41,916 nt of DNA, taken from the NCBI GenBank assembly GCA_016788885.1, contig JAEURX010000065.1, positions 1 through 41,916 on the forward strand, given 5' to 3'. This stretch comes from Nitrospira sp. Its GTDB lineage: Bacteria > Nitrospirota > Nitrospiria > Nitrospirales > Nitrospiraceae. Both the position numbers and the translations under genes were made by a program. Below, one piece after another: positions 17,097-26,100 of the stretch (positions are counted from its first letter, which is position 1; each line of letters starts with the position of its first letter). The notes beneath the pieces are model-generated. The model did no database searches. It had not been told where the DNA came from and was given only the letters and a program-made list of their open reading frames with translations.

Positions 17097-17324
17097 ATGA
17101 CGTGCACGCGATGTGAAGGATTGATGGTACAGGATGACTTGATCGATCTTCAGGAGAGTTATCACCCCATGCGCCTGCAAGGGCATCGGTGCCTGAGTTG
17201 CGGCAACATCGTCGATACTCTGATTCAGCGTCATCGGATGGTGCAGAATTCTCACCTCCGTCCCGTTCCGGCCTCAGCACCGGAGAAGCCCTTTCTCTTT
17301 GATTTGATCAAGCTCACGGCATAG
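17097..17324 (+). CDS. Small zinc-ribbon protein
   Basis: A 75-residue protein with two Cys-x2-Cys knuckles, Cys3/Cys6 (CTRC) and Cys32/Cys35 (CLSC), separated by 25 residues: a classic zinc-ribbon arrangement. The tail after residue 45 is basic then proline-rich. A GGGAGG ribosome-binding site sits 6-7 bases before the ATG, which makes this small gene credible. It has no membrane segment. Such orphan ribbons commonly bind nucleic acid or a protein partner; the function here is unknown. The HExxH gene lies 233 bases downstream in the same direction. Confidence 0.82.
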   Translation: MTCTRCEGLMVQDDLIDLQESYHPMRLQGHRCLSCGNIVDTLIQRHRMVQNSHLRPVPASAPEKPFLFDLIKLTA

Positions 17325-17332
17325 CGGCATAT

Positions 17333-17364
17333 CCCCCGCGACACGCACTTCTCTCTCGCGGGGG
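17333..17364 (+). terminator. Hairpin after the zinc-ribbon gene, possible terminator
   Basis: A perfect 9-bp stem CCCCCGCGA / TCGCGGGGG (17333-17341 and 17356-17364) with a 14-base loop, starting 9 bases after the stop codon. No T-run follows, so it may be a Rho-aided terminator or an RNA-stabilising hairpin rather than a classical intrinsic terminator. Confidence 0.5.
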
Positions 17365-17557
17365 AATGTGCCCGGGTGCCCCTGTGCGCCGCTCGCCTCC
17401 GCAGCTGCTCCTCGTTACGATCGCTCAGCCCAGTCCCATTTCGCCTCACGTCTGGTGACATATTGCCCCTCTTGTCCAGTGAGCCGTCTGCTTGTCAGTC
17501 GCTACGTACTCGCGTACAGTGCGCGCGACACGAAAATGGATGTAGGAGTGTTCTGTC

Positions 17558-19108
17558 GTGACAACATTACTGACTGCAGGAATTCTTGAACGACTGATGG
17601 AAGCGTTTCAACAGTCGATGCAGAAGTTGCTGAAGGATCTCTGTCGAGATTTTGAACGGAACTATGCGGCCGATGCCTGCACGCTTGGCTTGCAGATCGA
17701 CTGGTTCCGACGGCTTGGGCGCTCCTTCACGACATCCGAGTACAGCAACTGGAAGGTGGTGGGATGGATCGAGTCGCTCAACGATCTGCTGTACCTCGTC
17801 GATATCGTCACGCAAGTGCGGCAGGAGCGATCACGTCGGGAGATCGCCCAACAGCTTCGCGCAGAATTTCGAGAGAAGTTCTACGAGCATGGGTACGCCG
17901 ATGAAATTTTTCCGGACGGAAAGCCGGATCCACGCATGCTCTTGCCACGCCTGACCACGCTCTGTCAGCGACTCGCGCAAGAAATCACTCAAGAGTCCGT
18001 GTGCCTCGCGCCCCGGCTGGCCTGCGACTGGGTGGCACGGCACCGTTCCGATGCGTGGTTGGTGCCGTGTGATTTGCGTGCGAATGTTGAGCGTGTCGAA
18101 TTGCCCTGGGGCTGCGCCATCGGCACGATGGGGATCTTCTATGAGGCCATCGGGCAGGCTCGCACTGCGTTACAGCGCGCGGAGGGGCAGGGGAAACTTG
18201 TGATTGCGGCATCCGGGATCGATCTGTTGATCGGCGATCGCGCGTATCCCATGCTGGAGTGCGGCAGGCATGAGCGGTGGCATTGGCGGCGACTGGTCCC
18301 AGTGGCCCTGCGGAAGAGCCGATACGGATCTGTTGTCCTCGGGCCGACGCTTGTGTATGGAAAAGATAAAACGCCCATCGGGGTGCGACCCACGAAGCCG
18401 GAGGCGGCGGAACGCATGCGCCGGGCATTGTCGGCCATAGCTGCCGCCTGGCCGGAAGGGGATCGCCTGCTGGCGTTGCTGACCTCGCGGATCGTTCCGC
18501 TCAACGCCAAAGGGGTGGTGAGTTTCAGCTACCGGCATCGTCCAGGACTATCCGCCATCAATTGTTTCGACCGTGATGACCTTGATTTGATCGACGACTT
18601 GATCCATGAGAACAGCCACCATCACCTCAATCTACTGCTGCGCAAGGATGTGTTGTATCAACACGACCATAACCAGGAGTTGTTCTATTCTCCGTGGCGG
18701 CGGAGTTTACGGCCATTGAGAGGGATCTTGCACGCGACATTCACCTTCACCATGGGCGCCATGCTGTTCGAGCGATTGGTGATCTGGGGGACCGGCCGAA
18801 ATGGGGCGGCGGCTTGGCGACGCGCTGGTTTGAGTCAACGCGATCTGGCGCGTGCGCGCTATCGCAGTCTCGAAGAAATCGAGTCGGTCCGTTACTCGCT
18901 CACCGATCTCGACTACGCCGGCAGCGAATTGAAATGGCTGACTCGCGGAGGTAAGCAATTGGTGCGGCAACTGGCCGATGCCCTCGCGCAGATTGAACAG
19001 GCGATGTCTACCCAACAGGCCGAAGTCGCCACATCTTCCTTTGGTCCGGCGCTACGCCGACATCGAGCTGCCCTAGCGCATGCCCGCCAAATCTATGAGC
19101 TGACTTGA
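17558..19108 (+). CDS. HExxH motif-containing putative peptide-modification protein
   Basis: A 516-residue cytosolic protein without signal peptide or membrane helices. Residues 350-354 are HENSH, followed by two more histidines (HHHLNLLLRKDVLY), then SPWRRSLRPLRGILHATFTFTMGAMLFERL. This layout matches the HExxH family found beside RiPP precursors, members of which are 2-oxoglutarate-dependent peptide beta-hydroxylases rather than proteases. The N-terminal 300 residues are helical and carry no second domain I recognise. The start is a GTG with AGGAG about 10 bases upstream. No RiPP precursor, leader-binding protein or radical-SAM enzyme is visible nearby, so the target is unknown. A metalloprotease function cannot be excluded from sequence. 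Confidence 0.75.
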   Translation: MTTLLTAGILERLMEAFQQSMQKLLKDLCRDFERNYAADACTLGLQIDWFRRLGRSFTTSEYSNWKVVGWIESLNDLLYLVDIVTQVRQERSRREIAQQLRAEFREKFYEHGYADEIFPDGKPDPRMLLPRLTTLCQRLAQEITQESVCLAPRLACDWVARHRSDAWLVPCDLRANVERVELPWGCAIGTMGIFYEAIGQARTALQRAEGQGKLVIAASGIDLLIGDRAYPMLECGRHERWHWRRLVPVALRKSRYGSVVLGPTLVYGKDKTPIGVRPTKPEAAERMRRALSAIAAAWPEGDRLLALLTSRIVPLNAKGVVSFSYRHRPGLSAINCFDRDDLDLIDDLIHENSHHHLNLLLRKDVLYQHDHNQELFYSPWRRSLRPLRGILHATFTFTMGAMLFERLVIWGTGRNGAAAWRRAGLSQRDLARARYRSLEEIESVRYSLTDLDYAGSELKWLTRGGKQLVRQLADALAQIEQAMSTQQAEVATSSFGPALRRHRAALAHARQIYELT

Positions 19109-19173
19109 TACGTCTGTATTGACCGACCGTACGATAAGAAGGAAACTCTTACATTAGTGCGCTAGGCTGCCCT

Positions 19174-19659
19174 CTAGGCGTGTTTCACGAGAAACGAGCA
19201 CACGTCAGGAGCGCCAACTCCTGCCTTTCCTATCAGAGTAGAGTCCATCGAACCACCAGGCATTGCTTTGTTCAGTATCATGGAAATGCCTAGTACAGGT
19301 GTGTTAGCTGAAGATGGAACCGAGTTCTGTTTAAATAGAGCCTTCACTGACAACGTTGTCCCATTCGTAGCGCTTTTCCCATTCATAAACTCGATAAACG
19401 TTTCGATAGGCAAGGCGTTGCTGCTGATCGGTGTGGGTGAGGATGTAATGCCGAAGTGGGTCAGAAGGTCTGTAACTTCGGTGATCGTCGCGTAGCGGAA
19501 TCCATAGGTTCCCAAGAGTCCCCCAAAGTCAGCAAGCACGTCCTGATAGGACCGGGTTGCAGTGGTTGTGAGGTTCAACCACTGCAACCCGGTGGTGTCG
19601 TCCAGTGTCAGGAGTTGATCACCACTGCCTGGAACGAGATCTTGTTGATGCAATGCCAT
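19174..19659 (-). CDS. Protein resembling the N-terminal domain of PEP-CTERM passengers; no sorting signal
   Basis: A 161-residue protein starting MALHQQDLVPG, the start being set by GGAGG 6 bases upstream; a much longer frame on this strand is not supported. The segment GDQLLTLDDTTGLQWLNL...YGFRYATITEVTDLLTHFGI is typical of the N-terminal domain of exported PEP-CTERM proteins, where D-x-x-T-G-L-x-W-L-D/N-L and F-R-Y-A-T-x-x-E-V are conserved. Here there is neither a signal peptide nor a PEP-CTERM tail. The gene is convergent with the HExxH gene, 65 bases apart. It lies downstream of the Ig-like gene on the same strand, separated by a long hairpin. Function is unknown. Confidence 0.7.
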   Translation of the reverse strand: MALHQQDLVPGSGDQLLTLDDTTGLQWLNLTTTATRSYQDVLADFGGLLGTYGFRYATITEVTDLLTHFGITSSPTPISSNALPIETFIEFMNGKSATNGTTLSVKALFKQNSVPSSANTPVLGISMILNKAMPGGSMDSTLIGKAGVGAPDVCSFLVKHA

Positions 19660-19815
19660 AAGCATCCTCCATGGTTGGCGGCGCGATTTGTGGGCAGCAA
19701 CATACGGTGGGCTGATAGTAACACAACGTTTCCGGTTGGAGTAGGCGTGAAGGTCACTGCCTTGCGCCTCGGTGCCGACGATAGGCCCGCACACCCGGCA
19801 ACGGCGCTGTGGGAT

Positions 19816-19854
19816 CGTATCCGAGTCGATACGCTGTGTATCGACTCGGATACG
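19816..19854. repeat. Perfect 17-bp inverted repeat with 5-base loop
   Basis: CGTATCCGAGTCGATAC (19816-19832) and its exact reverse complement (19838-19854) flank GCTGT. It starts 26 bases past the stop of the Ig-like gene (19881) on the minus strand. No T-run follows on either strand. It could end or stabilise the kimA-Ig transcript, be an operator, or be one copy of a genome-wide palindromic repeat. Confidence 0.85.
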
Positions 19855-19880
19855 TAGAATAGCGCATTGGACCCGTTCGT

Positions 19881-21002
19881 TCAGGGATCGACAGTGACAT
19901 CGACGTATGCCGGGACACTGTCTGCGCCTTTCTTGTCCGTGACGCGCAGTTTGAACCGAAAGGTGCGAGTCTCGGAGACATAGGGGGCGACGAAAGACGG
20001 CTCCGCCATATTGACATCGAGCATCGCAACCTTGCTGCCTCGTACCTGACTCCACGCATAGAACAGCGCTTCTCCCTCCGGGTCCCGACTCAGCAATCCA
20101 TTGAGGCGCACCTTCGTGCCTGCTTTGACCGTTTTGGCGGTGCCGGCATCGGCAATCGGCGGCTCGTTCGGTTCCGGGTTGACCTCCACACGTACGTCGA
20201 GTGTGGCCTGTTTCCCCCGATTGGCCACGCTCAGGGAGGTCTTGCCGATCCCGACGATCTGTAACAGTCCGTCCGGTAACACCTTGAGGATGCGCTCGTC
20301 GCCTGAGGTATAGGTGGTGCCCGTGTTGGGGGATGACAGTGGGCGGGTGATGCCATCCGCGAATTCGCCGACGACGGCAAGTTCGAAGATCTTTCCGAGT
20401 GAGTCAACGTGACCGTAGGCAGAAGACTGCCCGCTCCGGCCGAGTTGGAGTGGTTTTTCTGTTTCAAAGTCGATGGAGAGCAGTTCGGCTGCCGGCTGGA
20501 CGGTGACAAGGATTTCGTCGAACACGGTTTTGCGGCCCAGACGGCCTTGGGAAATGTCTGCAATGGCCAGGAGGCGCATGCGTCCGATGGCGTCCGGCGG
20601 GACCGGGAGCGCGCCTCCGTACGGTGGAACGCGATCCACGGTCGAGGTCAACACCGGTAGGGCCACCACCGGTGCTCCGGTGATACTGTCTTTCTGCCAA
20701 TACTTATCGGTTGCCATGGCGCCTTGAGAGGCCTTGCCCGTTCGATCTTCCCCCTGTTCGACCAACGCGTCCGTCTGTTCCGGATACCAGTAGTACCGAA
20801 CCTCGACGAGGCCTGCTTCCTTCCCTGCTTCGACCTCCACGGTCGTCGGTTGTCCGGAGGTGAGGATGGCCCCATTGGCTGGAGCCACAATGTTGAAAGC
20901 CAGTGCAGAGGGAGCCGGCATGCAGAGTAGGAGCATCAGGCAGGACAGGAACTGCCGTGGCTGTTGCCACATACTCGGCCCTGATGACAGAAGGCTGATC
21001 AT
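19881..21002 (-). CDS. Exported PKD/Ig-like domain protein
   Basis: A 373-residue protein. An N-terminal signal peptide (hydrophobic core FLSCLMLLLCMPAPSALA, cleavage after ALA) is followed by several beta-rich regions: NIVAPANGAILTSGQPTTVEVEA near the N-terminus, an Ig-like central region (about 170-270), and a C-terminal PKD-type domain (about 278-372, PPIADAGTAKTVKAGTKVRLNG, RDPEGEALFYAWSQV, FRFKLRVTDKKGADS). These are non-catalytic adhesion or spacer modules. The ATG begins 2 bases after the stop of the potassium importer gene, whose last codons carry the AGGTGA ribosome-binding site, so the two genes are translationally coupled. The protein is periplasmic or surface-attached; no anchor is visible. 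Confidence 0.8.
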   Translation of the reverse strand: MISLLSSGPSMWQQPRQFLSCLMLLLCMPAPSALAFNIVAPANGAILTSGQPTTVEVEAGKEAGLVEVRYYWYPEQTDALVEQGEDRTGKASQGAMATDKYWQKDSITGAPVVALPVLTSTVDRVPPYGGALPVPPDAIGRMRLLAIADISQGRLGRKTVFDEILVTVQPAAELLSIDFETEKPLQLGRSGQSSAYGHVDSLGKIFELAVVGEFADGITRPLSSPNTGTTYTSGDERILKVLPDGLLQIVGIGKTSLSVANRGKQATLDVRVEVNPEPNEPPIADAGTAKTVKAGTKVRLNGLLSRDPEGEALFYAWSQVRGSKVAMLDVNMAEPSFVAPYVSETRTFRFKLRVTDKKGADSVPAYVDVTVDP

Positions 21003-21004
21003 GG

Positions 21005-22819
21005 TCACCTCGTCAGGTGATAGGGGACGTCGGTTAGAATGACACGGTCTTTGAACAGGAGGGCGCCTTTCAGCATGAAAGCGCGCTGATTGTGAAGAAT
21101 ATTCTGCCACCAACGCGCAGGCAAAATCTCCGGGATCACCACGGTGACCCAACATTCCTGGTCCTTCTGCAGCACCTGCTCGAGATAGTCCAGGAGCGAA
21201 CTCAGGACGGATCGGTAGGGAGACGGCAGCACGGTGAGGGGGACGCCGCAGCCCCACTGGGCCCATTGAATTTCCACCCGGGCGGTCTCTTCCGGGTCGA
21301 CATCGACGAGCACAGCGCGGATATCGCCGGAGCGGCTGCGTGCATAGTCGACCGCGCGGATGACTGCGCGATTGACCCCGCCGATCGGAAGGACCACGAT
21401 GTTCCGACGCGGCATGGGTGGGCGATGGCCCCGCGATAGCGCGACTTGTTCCGCGACGGCTTTGTAATGCGAATGGATGGCACGGAAGAAGCTGATCAAC
21501 AGCGGGATTAATACAATGACGATCCACGCGCCGTGTGTGAACTTCGTACTGGCGATGATCACAGTGGCAATGGCGGTTGTCACGGCACCGATGCCATTGA
21601 CCAGCAGTTTCTTTTCCCAGTGCGGGCCCTTCTTGACGAGCCAGCGCTTGACCATACCGGCCTGAGAAATCGTGAAGGAGAGAAATACGCCGACGGCATA
21701 AAGCGGAATCAGCGCATGGGTATCGCCGTTGAACAGGATGATCAGCAAGCAGGAAAACACGCCGAGAATGATCACGCCGTTGGAGAAGACCAGCCGATCG
21801 CCCATCATGGACATTTGATGAGGCATGTAACTGTCGCGAGCTAGGATCGAGGCCAGCCGGGGGAATCCGTTGAAGCTGCTATTGGCGGCCAGGATGAGAA
21901 TGATCATGGTCGAGGCCTGAACCAGGTAGTAGAGCGGACCAGTGCCGAAGGTCGCGCGTGCGATTTGGGAGACGACGGTTTCATCCTCTTTCGGTACGAT
22001 GCCGAAGTAATAGGCCATGCCGCTGATGCCGATAAACAGGGTGCCGAGAATGACCGCCATGCCGATCATGGTCAGCGCAGCATTCTTCGGTTCAGGCTTC
22101 TTGAAGGCAGAAACCCCGTTCGAGATGACTTCGACACCGGTCAGGGCCGTACAGCCGGAGGAAAATGCGCGCAGGAGGAGAAACAGGGTCAATGGTTCCG
22201 CCGCCGCGATGGTGGGCAGCGGCTCAATGCGCGAGACAACACCCAACAGAATTTGAATGGCGCCGACGCCGAGCATGGCGGCGAGGGTGCCGATAAAAAT
22301 ATAGGTCGGGACGGCGAAAAACTGTCCCGATTCACGGACGCCGCGCAGGTTGACGACGGTCACCAGCAGGATGGCGGCCACGCAGAGCCCTTCACGGTGC
22401 GGGAGCAGGTCCGGGACGGCGGAGGTGAGCGCGGCAATACCGGCCGCGACGCTGACGGCAACGGTCAGGACGTAGTCGATCATCAAGGCCGCGGCGGCAA
22501 CCAAACCGGACCATTCGCCGAGGTTGGACTTCCCGACGATATACGCCCCGCCGCCCTCCGGATATTCAAAGATAATCTGGCGATAGGACATGGTCAGAAT
22601 GATCAACAGGCCGATGATGGAGAGACTGAGCGGGATGGAGTATCCCACCATCGCCGTTCCGGCCAGGGTGAGGACGAGCAGGATCTCTTCCGTGGCGTAG
22701 GCCACCGAAGAAAGAGCATCGGAGGAAAAGACGGCTAGGGCGAGTCGCTTAGAAAGGCGTTCGTGAGCGGCTTCCTTCGTCTTGAGTGGCAGGCCAACCA
22801 GCCAGCGTTTCAAGATCAT
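21005..22819 (-). CDS. KimA-like potassium importer (APC superfamily)
   Basis: A 604-residue polytopic membrane protein with about 12 helices (residues about 25-470) and a C-terminal cytosolic domain of about 130 residues. The N-terminus reads PLKTKEAAHERLSKRLALAV, then FSSDALSSVAYATEEIL and SYRQIIFEYPEGGGAYIV, closely matching KimA (formerly YdaO) of Bacillus, a high-affinity potassium-proton symporter of the KUP/APC group. The C-terminal part (RRNIVVLPIGGVNRAVIRAVDYARS) looks like a USP-type domain. The family is regulated by c-di-AMP in some bacteria; no riboswitch is evident here. The gene is followed directly by the coupled Ig-like gene. A related amino-acid transporter remains possible, but the length and N-terminal signature favour KimA. 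Confidence 0.85.
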   Translation of the reverse strand: MILKRWLVGLPLKTKEAAHERLSKRLALAVFSSDALSSVAYATEEILLVLTLAGTAMVGYSIPLSLSIIGLLIILTMSYRQIIFEYPEGGGAYIVGKSNLGEWSGLVAAAALMIDYVLTVAVSVAAGIAALTSAVPDLLPHREGLCVAAILLVTVVNLRGVRESGQFFAVPTYIFIGTLAAMLGVGAIQILLGVVSRIEPLPTIAAAEPLTLFLLLRAFSSGCTALTGVEVISNGVSAFKKPEPKNAALTMIGMAVILGTLFIGISGMAYYFGIVPKEDETVVSQIARATFGTGPLYYLVQASTMIILILAANSSFNGFPRLASILARDSYMPHQMSMMGDRLVFSNGVIILGVFSCLLIILFNGDTHALIPLYAVGVFLSFTISQAGMVKRWLVKKGPHWEKKLLVNGIGAVTTAIATVIIASTKFTHGAWIVIVLIPLLISFFRAIHSHYKAVAEQVALSRGHRPPMPRRNIVVLPIGGVNRAVIRAVDYARSRSGDIRAVLVDVDPEETARVEIQWAQWGCGVPLTVLPSPYRSVLSSLLDYLEQVLQKDQECWVTVVIPEILPARWWQNILHNQRAFMLKGALLFKDRVILTDVPYHLTR

Positions 22820-22976
22820 GCGTCATTATGCCTCAAGTTGCAGAAGGGAGACAATGGCGCGCGATGCGCAGCACCGTGGGTGCCAGATCGCTCCTTGAGA
22901 ATGTGGAGCGGCACGGGGCCGCGTGAATCGCGGGTGGATGCGAGGTGGCGTGAAGGTTCTCGACTGACCAAGGGGG

Positions 22977-23005
22977 TTGACAGAGACTTGGGACTTCAGT
23001 AATCT
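22977..23005 (+). promoter_or_regulatory. Candidate sigma-70-type promoter of the multicopper oxidase gene
   Basis: TTGACA (22977-22982), 17 bases, then TAATCT (23000-23005). The -35 is perfect; the -10 matches only 3 of 6. It would give an untranslated leader of roughly 150 bases. Confidence 0.45.
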
Positions 23006-23029
23006 CCGGCCCTTACTTCAGGGGAGTGC

Positions 23030-23051
23030 CCTGCGGGCGTGAAACCGCAGG
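23030..23051 (+). promoter_or_regulatory. Hairpin in the multicopper oxidase leader
   Basis: CCTGCGG (23030-23036) and CCGCAGG (23045-23051) form a 7-bp stem with an 8-base loop just downstream of the candidate promoter. It could stabilise the mRNA or bind a regulator. It has no recognisable riboswitch consensus. Confidence 0.35.
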
Positions 23052-23160
23052 ATTACAACCAGAACGGGTTACTCTTTTATCGAGGTTGTCATGTTCTAGT
23101 TCGTAATCGCTCAACAGTTACATCCGTTTCTATCCAAACTCTATCCAAGGAGGCCGGTCC

Positions 23161-26100
23161 ATGGATTGTCAGTGGTTCACTCGCGTCACATTGCGCGCCC
23201 TCAGCGTTATCGCTGGCGGTGCGCTTGTGTGCCTCCCGCTCACCGCGTCGGCTGAGAGTCAGCTGCATGCGGATCAGGCGGTACCCCAACACACAGCAAT
23301 GTCCCATCAACTCCCGTCGTGGGCGGAGAAGTTGAAGGGGCAAACGATCGTCGAAGACTCGATGGCTGGAAAGCCGGAACGGTCTGCGATGGTCGAGCAG
23401 CAGCACCAGCGGATCATGGAGCATTTGACCAATGATCCGCAGGCGCAAGCGGTCAACACGGGTATGTTCAATACCCAGACCATGATGCACCAGTACGGGG
23501 CAGGCGGTCAGGACCTTCTCTTGATGTCTGACCCGCGAGTGGAACCAGTGGCAATGACGGGTGGTGGGAAATGCCCGGCCACTGCACCGGTGAAGCAGTA
23601 CAACGTCTCGGCGATCAACGTCGAAATCACGCTCAACCAGTGGCTCGATTTTTATCCAGGCTACATGTACACCCTGGATGAAAACCTCGACAAGGTCCGG
23701 GCGGAAGAAACGAAGAATCGGGAGTCGCGTGATAAGGAAGGCTTTGATCCGGGCGCGGTCATTCCCGGCGTGCAGGCCCAATGGATTCAGCCATTGACCC
23801 TTCGCGGCAACCAGGGGGATTGCGTCAAGATCAAGCTGACCAACAAGCTGGAAGGCGGCGAAGACGTTAGCCTTCACGTCCATGGCTCCAACATGGTCGT
23901 GAGCGCGACCGGGGCTGCGGCCACGACGACGAACTCCGACACCATCGTCGCAAAGGAGAAGAGCGGCGAATTCGAGTGGTATATCCATCCGAGCACGCAG
24001 GAAGGCGTACGGCAATTCCACACCTTTGCGAACGATCGCGAACTCACTGTGATGGGCCTCTTCGGCTCCTTCGTGGTTGAGCCCCGCGGCTCTGAATATC
24101 TGGAACCGTTGGGGAACGGTGATCCAACCCCGGCCACGAGCGGCTGGCAGGTGATCATCCGGAACGGAACGGGCCCGGATTTTCGTGAGTTCGTGCTGTA
24201 CTATCACGAAGTCGGCGACGAAGCGTTCCGCCCCGTCAATAAGAAGGGCGACTTCCTACCGCAGCGCGATCCGTTGACCGATGCCTACCGCCCGGGTGGC
24301 CGCGCGATCAACTATCGCAGCGAGCCGTTCGGCATCAATAACATGCATGTGCAGCACGAATACTTCGGCTTCGAGGACGAGTCGATGGGGTACAGCTCGT
24401 ACACCTTCGGGGATCCCTCCCCGACGATTCCGCGCTCTTATATGGGAGACCCGGCGAAGTTCCGCTTGGTCCATGGCGGATCCGAGGTGTTCCACAGCCA
24501 CCATCCGCATGGCGGCACCATCCGCTGGCCGCGCAGCCCGCGCGCCATCGACGATATGAACCTTTGGACCACCAGCGCCAATGGACCGGTCAAGTACCCG
24601 GTCATTCGTGCCAAGACTGACCGTGTCGACGTCGAAGTGATCGGGCCGTCCGAAGCGTTGGACCTCGAGACCGAGTGCGGCTCGGGACTCTGCCAGCAGT
24701 TAGCCGGTGACTTCCTCTTCCATTGCCACGTGGCGCACCATTATGTGGCGGGCATGTGGGGCTACTGGCGCGTGTACAACACCCTGCAGCAGGGTGATAT
24801 GCGGAACGATGTGATGCCGGATCTGCGTGAGTTGCCGGATCGCAAAGGCCGCATCAAGACTCCGATTACCTCGGATAAGTTAGTGGGCCAGACCGTCGAT
24901 TGGTTCGGCAAGGCCTTCAAGATTGTCGACAAGGGCAAGAGCGATTGGAAGTCCAATCCTGCCACCATCACCATCAAGGATTGGGTGGAAATGCAGTTGC
25001 CCACCATGGGCAAGCCTGGTCACAAGAACGACGAAAAGGGCCAGACGATTTCCTACGATGCCACCGTGTTGGATTGGGCGTGGGAAGGCACTCGTGCGAT
25101 GAGCGAGCCCGAGAGCACGATCGACAATCCGAAGTACCGGTCCTCTCATCCGGGCAAGCGGCACCCGATTACGTTTGAGCCGTTGACGGGAAAGGTGGCG
25201 TGGCCGCATTTGACGCCGCACTTCGGCAAGCGCGTGATGTTCTCGCCGAACCACGTCGGTGCGCCCTGGCTGGAGATGATCCGCCGGGATGCGAACGGCG
25301 AGGAGAGTGTGGATCAGGCATTGCCTGGTGAAAATGGAAATTGGAGCCTTTGCCCGGCCAATGCCGGACGGAAGAACTACAATGTCCACTTCATCAAGCT
25401 CCCGATCACGATTGCCAAGAAGACGGGCAAGGAGCCGGCCGTGGTCGATCCGAACGGATTGATCTTCGTGCTCCATGAAGAGGAAGCCGACGTTCGTAAG
25501 AACGATGACTTGAAGTATCCCCTGGTTGTCCGCGGTAACATCTACGATTGCGTGGATTGGACGCTGACGAGCGAGTGGGATGACGACGACTACACGAATT
25601 TCCAGTCGTCGAAAATCAATACACATTGGCATTTCCTGCAGTTCGACAATCAGGCATCCGACGGCGTGATCACCGGGTTCTCGTACGAACAGTCGGTGCG
25701 GCCGTTCACGATGTTGGAAAAGAAGAACCCAAAGGGACTGCCGGTTCCGATGAATACCGTGTTCACCGCCGCCGCCAAGAAGGGCGCGACGACGATTACG
25801 GTGAAGAATGCCAAGCAATTCCATGTCGGCACGCTGCTGTTGGTGGGTGCAGATAATGTGAAGGGCAATGAAATCTCCCGTATCAAGGCGATCAACGGCA
25901 ACACGATTACCTTGGCCAAGGGCCTGAAGCACGATCACCCGGCCAACGACATCGTGACGGTCGAGTTCGTGCGGCAGCGGTTCTGGGTCGATGCGGACGT
26001 GGGAACCGTGTTCTGGCACGACCATGCGTTCGGGGCGACCACGTGGCCGCATGGTGGATTCGGGACCTTCATTGCCGAGCCGGTGGGCTCGACCTATCAT

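Noticed and set aside
20055-21527. Long frame extensions upstream of 19174-19659 and 19881-21002 genes
   Set aside because: The extended N-termini run through the hairpin region or the potassium importer gene and do not look like protein; internal ATGs have better ribosome-binding sites.
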